A stretch of 11,682 nucleotides of DNA, from NCBI GenBank assembly GCA_032353305.1, contig JAUCNG010368483.1:1-11682 (forward strand), given 5' to 3'. The position numbers and the translations under genes are program-made. Below the pieces are notes generated by a model that saw only the letters and a program-made list of their open reading frames with translations, searched no databases and was not told where the DNA came from. This DNA is from Cephalothrix spiralis. Lineage: Eukaryota; Nemertea; Palaeonemertea; Archinemertea; Cephalotrichidae. Every line of letters starts with the position of its first letter. The stretch's first letter is position 1. This document shows positions 10,001 to 11,682 of the stretch, piece after piece.

Positions 10001-11286
10001 GTCGTGACACGACATATTTTGTGCTTGGTCAGGAAAAAGAAAATAAATTTTGAAATGATAAAAAGGTGGCCACCCTGAAATATTTGTCACGAACGATTTT
10101 TCACAACAAATTATTTGTTGCAAATGGTATTTTTTATCTTGCTCTTGGTCAGGAAAGTTTTGAAATGGTTATGGTAAAAGAGTGGCAACCCTGAAATCTA
10201 CTTTACATGTTAAATTATCTTTCATTATCCCGCTACGTCATACCCATAGTCCTTTACTAAAACATCACGCTTACGTACGCAGCACGCTCTAAAAATACTT
10301 TAAAATGATCCGGCTATAATGATTATTTTTGTGTATTAATTTTAAAGTTGCATTTACTTTTATTTCTAAGAGGGGCTATCTATATAGTACTTACACATAT
10401 CATTTGGAATTAATGACAACCCCTCCCACTTGTTCGCGTACGTATGTTTTGATATACCCCATTTTGTGTACCTACGTATAATCTCTCCCCTTAAAAAACA
10501 ATGTATGACCTTCAGCATGCCAATTAGTCGGGGAGCCAGTGGTGGTACCCTAGGACCCCCCCCCCCCAGTATTAACTTTAACTTTACTTTTTCGTCAGCT
10601 ACTAAGGTCCTGATAAGACTGATAAGGTTTTTGCAATGTTCCCATAAAAAAGTTGGCGGCCAAAAATGCGGCCGATAATTTAAAATGCCCGTATGCAAAA
10701 TTTTAAGGTCATATGAGGTCATCTGATGACGTCATATGTCACGTGACATACGGCAACATCTAAAAATCAGTTTCCTATGAAAACAGAGGTATTGTGTGAC
10801 AATGTAGTCATAATAACTTTATACTAATAAGGGAAAATACCCTGAAAATGTTTGCGTTGACTCTCCTTAACCACGTGTTCGCACTTTCACGCTTACTCTT
10901 CCACCCCGTACTTATACGTACTATATGGATGGCCCCTGAGTTATTTTGATTTGTATTTTGTCCTCGTTTGTTTTTCTATCAGTTGTTTACATCTCCTTAA
11001 GGTGCATGTCTTGATGTTGTGCAGTCCGTAGATGAAGAAAAGGATGAAACATCTAAAGATATTGAATCGGTTAAAAATCTTAAAGGAACTAGTCCATTTA
11101 AAGTACAAATAGACAATGAAATATCTGATAAATCTAATGATAAAACTAGTGATAATGAAGATGGCGAAGGCGATAAAGTTGTTTCAAAAGAGAAACAAAT
11201 CGTTGGCACTTTTGAAGAAGTAGAAAATGACGTTGCACCTGCACCATGTCCTAAGCCTCGAACTACCAAAGAGGCATGGGCTGAGG
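981..11286 (+). CDS. NEK1: NEK1-like protein kinase gene, internal part (11 exons, both ends outside window)
   Basis: Seen: eleven + strand exons with GT/AG borders join into 445 codons plus one base without a stop, and phases agree at every junction. The product starts with a basic coiled coil (R-R-K-K-I-E-A-L-K, then K-K-R-R-E-A-Y). It continues through proline-rich P-V-P-V-I-x-x-T-N-A-x-N modules, K-K-E-Q-I-L-K-R-I-N-E, two R-P-K-W-G motifs, R-K-Q-W-G-N-K-A-D-T-I-L, and an acidic/lysine-rich stretch. Known: human NEK1, as I recall it, has R-R-K-K-I-E-S-L-K, K-R-K-E-A-Y, V-I-S-V-T-S-A-L, R-E-I-L-R-R-L-N-E and R-R-A-W-G-K-S in the same order behind its kinase domain. NEK1 is a ser/thr kinase of cilia, centrosomes and the DNA damage response. 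Inferred: this is the post-kinase regulatory region. The kinase exons lie upstream and the acidic C-terminal exons downstream of the window. NEK5 or another NEK1-group member is the main alternative. Confidence 0.8.
1089..1572. mobile_element. hAT-like non-autonomous DNA transposon in intron A-B
   Basis: Left end CAGAGTTCCCTCCA and the reverse complement of the right end CAGGGTTCCCACCA match at 12 of 14 bases and have the CAG...CTG ends of hAT elements. GCGTTA occurs directly outside both ends (1083-1088 and 1573-1578), a likely target duplication. hAT duplications are usually 8 bases, so 6 is short or partly decayed. The interior has repeated CTCCTTGAATTT-like blocks (about 1105-1210 and 1500-1545) and a perfect-looking hairpin at 1428-1511. 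No transposase remains. Confidence 0.75.
1428..1511. repeat. Hairpin with 40-base arms inside the hAT-like element
   Basis: Arms 1428-1467 and 1472-1511 are reverse complements with about two mismatches, around a 4-base loop (CTTT). The shared core is GACTTTAATAACATGATTTT. In an intronic transcript it would fold into a long stem. Confidence 0.85.
1889..1975 (+). CDS. NEK1: NEK1-like exon B: coiled-coil segment with K-K-R-R-E-A-Y
   Basis: A 29-codon exon between acceptor tttaccag and donor gtaatg, phase 0 to 0. It encodes A-Q-A-D-E-R-A-K-Q-I-K-D-S-L-E, then K-K-R-R-E-A-Y-E-A-E-K-R-A-Q. The charged heptad-like pattern continues the helix of the previous exon, with no proline or glycine. It corresponds to the human NEK1 segment containing L-E-R-K-R-K-E-A-Y-E-R-E-K. 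The role is inferred to be oligomerisation or partner binding through the coiled coil. Confidence 0.88.
2082..2480. repeat. Three tandem copies of a 133-base unit in intron B-C
   Basis: Units start at 2082, 2215 and 2348, each with ATTAGTCCGGAA. Each then carries a TGATAGTAATGTATCATGAT block, CTCTTACCTAGCCAAT and AAACCCAGAAAATCAACG. Units 1 and 2 are almost identical. Unit 3 has about 10 extra bases after the CCAATAAG part. A diverged inverted piece of the unit (CCTAGGTAGGAGTTAAAG, about 2019-2043) stands just upstream. Confidence 0.9.
2712..2734 (+). CDS. NEK1: NEK1-like exon C: 23-base micro-exon
   Basis: A very short exon with acceptor ttgatttcag and donor gttagt. It reads A-K-K-G-Q-E-N plus two bases (CG), so it changes the phase from 0 to 2. 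The A-K-K-G matches the V-A-K-G that follows the coiled coil in human NEK1 as I recall it. The CG is completed to arginine (CGA) by the first A of either following exon, 3031 or 3353. Both joins are therefore in frame. Confidence 0.75.
2735..3030. other. Intron C-D, nothing recognised
   Basis: AT-rich intron between donor gttagt and acceptor gattttgcag. The reverse-strand open frame at 2736-2924 has no family resemblance and is taken as chance. No repeats were noticed. Confidence 0.6.
3031..3066 (+). CDS. NEK1: NEK1-like exon D (tentative), ending inside a SINE head
   Basis: Acceptor gattttgcag is followed by A then I-E-D-D-S-P-S-P-S-A-A and two bases. The Ser/Pro stretch resembles the S-S-D-V-S-P-P-L segment at this place in human NEK1. 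The tRNA-like head of a SINE begins around 3060, so the original donor is not visible. In the stretch I checked (to about 3102), the only GT that leaves phase 2, as exon 3353 requires, is 3067-3068 (CTCG|GTGGCA), which is inside the SINE head. The stronger-looking AAG|GTGGTA at 3075 would break the frame. At 36 bases the exon could also be skipped without a frame change. It may be genuine, a SINE-repaired exon, or a dead one. Confidence 0.45.
3060..3290 (+). mobile_element. tRNA-derived SINE adjoining exon D
   Basis: A box A-like stretch TGGCAAGGTGG (3068-3078) and a box B-like AGTTCGAGACC (3111-3121) lie at RNA polymerase III spacing. The T-arm CCCGAGTTCGAGACCCGG is complementary across its stem. 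An unrelated GC-richer body of about 160 bases follows, ending near an AT-rich tail. The complete tRNA fold is missing (the acceptor ends do not pair), so it is a SINE head and not a tRNA gene. Target duplications were not found, and the 3' end is approximate. Confidence 0.75.
3353..3529 (+). CDS. NEK1: NEK1-like exon E1: first copy of duplicated proline/asparagine exon
   Basis: A 59-codon exon, acceptor catcattttag, donor gtacgg, phase 2 to 2. It encodes a basic stretch P-A-Q-Q-R-A-V-Q-E-N-R, then the module R-A-V-P-N-I-P-K-P-V-P-V-I-G-M-T-N-A-M-N. An acidic tail E-P-E-P-E-E-P-S-E-F-E-D-V-A-D-R-L follows. The P-V-I-G-x-T-N-A segment corresponds to S-V-I-S-V-T-S-A-L in human NEK1. A near copy of the exon lies at 5017-5265. 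If the donor is not used, the frame runs into TGA within a few codons. Confidence 0.85.
3692..3937 (-). pseudogene. Broken reverse-strand coding remnant, C-terminal piece
   Basis: Reading the reverse strand from 3937 gives K-Y-C-N-T-Q-F-N-G-I-E-E-L-D-S-F-S-E. One in-frame stop follows (3878-3880), then 61 open codons to a stop at 3692-3694. The open part has I-E-I-P-K-K-L-N-I-E-D-S-E-S-D-E, then a Cys/Ser/Glu repeat, then Y-I-E-G-I-K-K-T-L-E-K-M-D-Q-T-L-E-E. The acidic stretch followed by an amphipathic helix looks like real protein. No family recognised; a transposon-encoded protein is inferred from the other debris nearby. Confidence 0.45.
3969..4058. other. Intron E1-E2 segment, nothing recognised
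   Basis: The segment lies between coding debris and the MITE. Short open frames cross it on both strands without recognisable motifs. Confidence 0.4.
4059..4261. mobile_element. MITE of about 203 bases with GTTTTCGCAAA ends
   Basis: The left arm begins GTTTTCGCAAAGCTACGAAG. The reverse complement of the right arm begins GTTTTCGCAAACATACGAAT, and similarity continues for about 55 bases through ACGAAGTAC and AATGT blocks. The interior repeats TACGAAGTAC-like words. No clear target duplication was found. The 76-, 81- and 101-codon open frames overlapping it are artefacts of the repeat or of its flank. Confidence 0.7.
4292..4337. repeat. Direct repeat copy 1 (46 bases)
   Basis: Matches 4741-4786 with one difference. 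On the reverse strand both read T-F-R-L-K-F-N-N-K-G-Q, so the repeat is a duplicated fragment of the same coding debris. Confidence 0.85.
4605..4715 (-). pseudogene. Reverse-strand coding remnant with acidic tail
   Basis: Between the stop at 4713-4715 and the stop at 4605-4607 the reverse strand is open and reads K-K-V-L-G-S-H-E-S-N-L-D-D-E-E-N-D-N, then L-E-Y-G-M-Q-H-L-H-I-D-A-S-F-E-N. Its composition is protein-like. It is probably part of the same broken gene as 4784-4957, shifted in frame. No family recognised. Confidence 0.35.
4741..4786. repeat. Direct repeat copy 2 (46 bases)
   Basis: Second copy of the sequence at 4292-4337, one base different. It continues on the reverse strand from the remnant at 4787-4954 with a frame shift at the N-G-Y-I-H stop. 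Confidence 0.85.
4784..4957 (-). pseudogene. Reverse-strand coding remnant, W-S-I-F-N-E-Q-N-G piece
   Basis: 56 open codons on the reverse strand, from a stop at 4955-4957 to a stop at 4784-4786. It reads V-L-R-K-I-A-L-N-S-A-F-N-S-D-L-G-I-N-M, then P-I-T-G-I-P-D-V-L-E-N-M-M-L-A-V-F, then S-H-N-L-G-T-W-S-I-F-N-E-Q-N-G-Y-I. A frame change then allows L-T-F-R-L-K-F-N-N-K-G-Q, so it is a frameshifted, decayed gene. The identity is unknown to me; a mobile-element protein is the most likely source. Confidence 0.5.
5017..5265 (+). CDS. NEK1: NEK1-like exon E2: second copy, with internal module repeat
   Basis: An 83-codon exon, acceptor catcattttag, donor gtacgg, phase 2 to 2, so it can replace or follow exon 3353-3529 in frame. 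The first half (Q-R-A-V-Q-E-N-R-A-A-P-Q-R-A-V-P) is almost the same DNA as the earlier exon: I count six differences in about 108 bases from 3363/5018. The module is then repeated inside the exon: P-I-I-P-K-P-V-P-V-I-G-I-T-N-A-L-N-A-I-N, then P-N-I-P-K-P-V-P-V-I-H-V-G-I-T-N-A-L-N-V-I. An E-Q-P-S-E-L-E-D-V-G-D-R-L tail closes it. No disabling change is visible, so it is probably a working alternative or additional exon. Confidence 0.8.
5484..5886. repeat. Fold-back built from a 16-base GGGCCCC minisatellite
   Basis: About three units of TTTGGGCCCCAGACN type run forward at 5484-5535. About eleven diverged units run in reverse orientation (GTCTGGGGCCCAAAN type) at 5714-5886. The spacer of about 180 bases includes a GATAA run at 5609-5626. 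The outer ends GTGGTTTGGGCCCC and GGGGCCCAACCATC are inverted matches, so the whole resembles a fold-back element whose arms are tandem repeats. The 90-codon open frame at 5705-5977 is the array translated and is not a gene. Confidence 0.75.
5890..6138 (-). other. Unassigned open stretch in a GC-richer patch
   Basis: Reverse-strand open frame of 82 codons containing I-R-E-L-S-A-A-R-N-H-I-R-A-L, then F-N-L-V-L-H-R-F-A-N, then V-A-E-L-P-P-K-H-G. Bases 5930-6080 are clearly richer in G and C than the surrounding intron. The + strand frame through the same bases (K-A-M-K-N-Q-V-K-G-A-E-G) is also open. I do not recognise either. It could be decayed transposon coding sequence. The rest of the intron to 6501 shows nothing beyond a short repeated TAATACTGTAC word. 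Confidence 0.2.
6502..6553 (+). CDS. NEK1: NEK1-like exon F: short basic helix
   Basis: Acceptor gttcattttag, donor gtacgg, phase 2 to 0. The leading G completes AAG (Lys) with either exon E copy, then S-P-L-Q-K-K-K-E-Q-I-L-K-R-I-N-E-K follows. K-E-Q-I-L-K-R-I-N-E matches R-E-I-L-R-R-L-N-E of human NEK1 as I recall it. That fixes the frame and shows that the two E exons and this one belong to the same transcript. Confidence 0.82.
6780..6912 (+). CDS. NEK1: NEK1-like exon G: paired R-P-K-W-G motifs
   Basis: Acceptor aatctttcag, donor gtttgt, phase 0 to 1, 44 codons plus one base. It encodes P-R-E-R-P-K-W-G-D-R, A-R-A-P-S-P-K-A-E, then R-P-K-W-G-E-G-D-A-D-I-L-A. The tryptophan motif therefore appears twice about 16 residues apart. 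The stretch corresponds to the D-R-K-K-W-E-A-G-G segment of human NEK1, where I recall a single copy. It is likely a disordered, partner-binding segment, which is inferred. Confidence 0.82.
7092..7223. repeat. Small inverted-repeat element
   Basis: ACAATTTGTTACCCTT near 7092 is the inverse of AAGGTAACAATTTGT at 7209-7223, with a GC-richer centre. A target duplication is not evident. Confidence 0.35.
7565..7984. mobile_element. Candidate MITE with AGGCGTTTT ends
   Basis: AGGCGTTTTAT (7565-7575) and the reverse complement of ATAAAAACGCCT (7973-7984) match at the ends. Both arms carry TTAGTAAATC words further in. Both ends have AAG or TAA beside them, which would fit a 3-base target duplication of the PIF/Harbinger kind. 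Similarity away from the tips is patchy. Confidence 0.4.
8049..8240 (+). CDS. NEK1: NEK1-like exon H: R-K-Q-W-G-N-K-A-D-T-I-L segment
   Basis: Acceptor tcttacag after a long pyrimidine tract, donor gtaaga, phase 1 to 1, 64 codons. It reads T-C-A-E-G-D-Y-V-V-K-Y-P-E-D-K-K-K, then S-A-R-K-Q-W-G-N-K-A-D-T-I-L-N-V-F-A-Q, then G-G-T-V-T-I-D-K-D. R-K-Q-W-G-x-K-x-x-x-x-L matches R-R-A-W-G-K-S-P-T-D-S-V-L-K of human NEK1, and the segment before it matches H-T-V-G-E-V-I-K. A second in-frame acceptor lies 12 bases downstream (exon start 8061). The reverse-strand open frame at 7880-8173 is a shadow of this exon. Confidence 0.88.
8348..8420. repeat. hAT-like terminal fragment
   Basis: CAGGGTTTCCAACACTTCTT followed by AATTCCTTGAAC resembles the end and the CCTTGAA interior of the element at 1089-1572. 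No partner end with a matching target duplication was found, so it is treated as a fragment. Confidence 0.3.
8473..8755. mobile_element. MITE with TGCACCGGTCAATG ends and TTA target duplication
   Basis: The 14-base ends TGCACCGGTCAATG (8473-8486) and CATTGACCGGTGCA (8742-8755) are perfect inverse copies. TTA lies outside both ends (8470-8472, 8756-8758), as expected for PIF/Harbinger-type elements. A C-run of 13 bases near the left end mirrors a GGGGGGG run near the right. Inside, CGTCCAGCA-T/G-TCGAC occurs twice. No protein is encoded. Confidence 0.85.
8756..9395. other. Rest of intron H-I
   Basis: No exon or complete element recognised. Words such as TCCTGAAATTATTATGGAAATG and ACCTTGTATTTTG suggest decayed hAT-like sequence. 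Confidence 0.4.
9396..9473 (+). CDS. NEK1: NEK1-like exon I: G-T-I-V-V-G-R-P segment
   Basis: Acceptor atttttgcag, donor gtaagt (near consensus), phase 1 to 1. It encodes S-D-A-K-P-S-I-A-K-G-T-I-V-V-G-R-P-H-T-I-A-E-E-R-E plus one base. The previous exon supplies the G that makes the leading GGA. I cannot point to a clear human NEK1 counterpart for this stretch. The exon is supported by its splice sites, by phase agreement with the previous exon, and by an open frame with a protein-like composition. Confidence 0.75.
9719..9775. repeat. Hairpin with AAAAAACGTGATTTT arms
   Basis: CAAAAAACGTGATTTTAAAA at 9719 is mirrored by the reverse complement of sequence ending near 9775, with AGGG/CCCCT at the base of a tiny loop. 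Arms are about 28 bases with a few mismatches. Confidence 0.75.
9780..10198. repeat. Diverged direct repeats with hAT-like GGTGGCCACCCTG ends
   Basis: About 9785-9857 and 9928-9993 share TTTTCAAATTTTG, GCCAG and GAATAAGTTCACG in the same order. About 10025-10085 and 10145-10198 share TTGGTCAGGAAA, TTTTGAAATG and GTGGC-A-ACCCTGAAAT. GGTGGCCACCCTG is typical of hAT right ends. It looks like repeated insertion or duplication of one family's end. Confidence 0.5.
10371..10937. mobile_element. Non-autonomous DNA element with AGGGGCTATCTATATAGTAC ends
   Basis: The left tip AGGGGCTATCTATATAGTAC matches the reverse complement of the right tip, AGGGGCCATCCATATAGTAC, with two differences. Both arms then carry TTCGC and ACGT-rich words. 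The interior has a 12-base C-run (10556-10567) and a cluster of short palindromes at about 10709-10750. The overlapping reverse and forward open frames (10366-10722, 10430-10678) are not protein-like. The target duplication is not clear. Confidence 0.6.
10709..10750. other. Cluster of palindromic words incl. TGACGTCA and CACGTG
   Basis: CATATG twice, TGACGTCA (10727-10734, a CREB/ATF-type site) and CACGTG (10740-10745, an E-box) fall within about 40 bases inside the transposon. Regulatory function is not shown; the palindromes may be part of the element. Confidence 0.3.
11032..11286 (+). CDS. NEK1: NEK1-like exon J: acidic/lysine-rich stretch ending in K-E-A-W-A-E-G
   Basis: An open frame of 84 codons ending at a good donor (G|GTAAGC) in phase 1. 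It is rich in Asp, Glu, Lys and Ser, and ends V-A-P-A-P-C-P-K-P-R-T-T-K-E-A-W-A-E-G, another tryptophan motif like those of exons G and H. The frame is certain; the start is not. AG at 11030-11031 gives the phase 1 that exon I requires (start 11032), as does AG at 11000-11001 (start 11002). The best-looking acceptor, tgttgtgcag, starts at 11025 and is phase 0. It would need an unseen exon between 9474 and 11024. The gene continues past the window. Confidence 0.72.
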
Positions 11287-11682
11287 GTAAGCTTTATTAA
11301 CTGCACGGGACATACTGTATATCTGTTTATATATATTTGTTGTTAGCCTGCAGGTAGACTCATATTTACTATGGTTGTCATAAAAATAATTACTAGATTT
11401 TTTTAAAGCCTTAAATGGGTTTATTTCCTGCACTCTGAAGGCCATGAAAGCCTTCACCTGCAACGTGATCAGCCCCAGCACTTTCGGCCCCTACACTTTT
11501 GGCCCCAGTACATTTTGGGCCACAGCACTTTCGGCCCCATAAAAGTTAATTTGAAGACAATTACGCATATATGATACTCGAAGCCATAGTTCAATAATCA
11601 GTTATTTGGGATGAAATGTTTAAGTTACTAATATTATAATATTGGAAAATTGCTTTCTTCATAATTTAGATTTTAACAACAT
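11287..11682. other. Intron downstream of exon J (open at window end)
   Basis: It begins with donor gtaagc. No further exon was found in the remaining 396 bases. The minisatellite at 11471-11543 is its only structured part. Confidence 0.6.
11471..11543. repeat. Second locus of the 16-base GGCCCC minisatellite
   Basis: About four and a half units of CCCCAGCACTTTCGG type, 15-17 bases each, in the same orientation as the array at 5484-5535. If a fold-back partner exists, it lies beyond the window. Confidence 0.75.

Noticed and set aside
10366-10722. Reverse-strand gene of 118 codons
   Set aside because: It lies entirely in the inverted-repeat element, runs through the C-homopolymer as a Gly/Pro stretch, and lacks domain signals.

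Overview
The window is eukaryotic, AT-rich genomic DNA, most likely from an invertebrate animal. Short exons with clean GT/AG boundaries and matching phases are scattered through introns of roughly 0.2 to 1.6 kb. The introns are packed with miniature inverted-repeat elements, a tRNA-derived SINE and minisatellites. No long intronless gene, operon, ribosome binding site or CRISPR array is present, and the species cannot be named from this sequence.

One gene explains all the coding signal I can support. It runs on the + strand across the window as eleven internal exons (981-1034, 1889-1975, 2712-2734, 3031-3066, 3353-3529, 5017-5265, 6502-6553, 6780-6912, 8049-8240, 9396-9473, 11032-11286). Joined, they give 1336 bases (445 codons plus one base) with no stop. 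The product matches the post-kinase part of NEK1, a NIMA-related kinase: the basic coiled coil, the P-V-x-x-x-T-x-A-L segment and the R-x-x-W-G segments occur in the NEK1 order. The kinase domain and the extreme C terminus lie outside the window. The two tentative points are exon 4, whose end is set by a SINE, and the acceptor of the last exon.

The most interesting feature of the gene is a duplicated exon. Exons 3353-3529 and 5017-5265 are near-identical in their first halves, carry matching intronic flanks and are both phase 2-2. The second copy also contains an internal repeat of its proline/asparagine module. Either or both could be spliced in without breaking frame. The intron between them holds broken reverse-strand protein-coding debris, probably from a mobile element.

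Layout: 1-206 is a palindromic MITE, and 207-980 is intron with a hammerhead-like motif. The intron at 1035-1888 holds a hAT-like MITE with a 40-base-arm hairpin. The intron at 1976-2711 holds three copies of a 133-base repeat. A SINE lies at about 3060-3290. 3530-5016 is transposon debris plus a MITE. 5266-6501 holds a fold-back built from a 16-base minisatellite, and the same repeat returns at 11471-11543. 6913-8048, 8241-9395 and 9474-11031 hold further inverted-repeat elements and repeated hAT-like ends. Many of the small open frames in the window are chance frames inside these repeats or shadows of exons.
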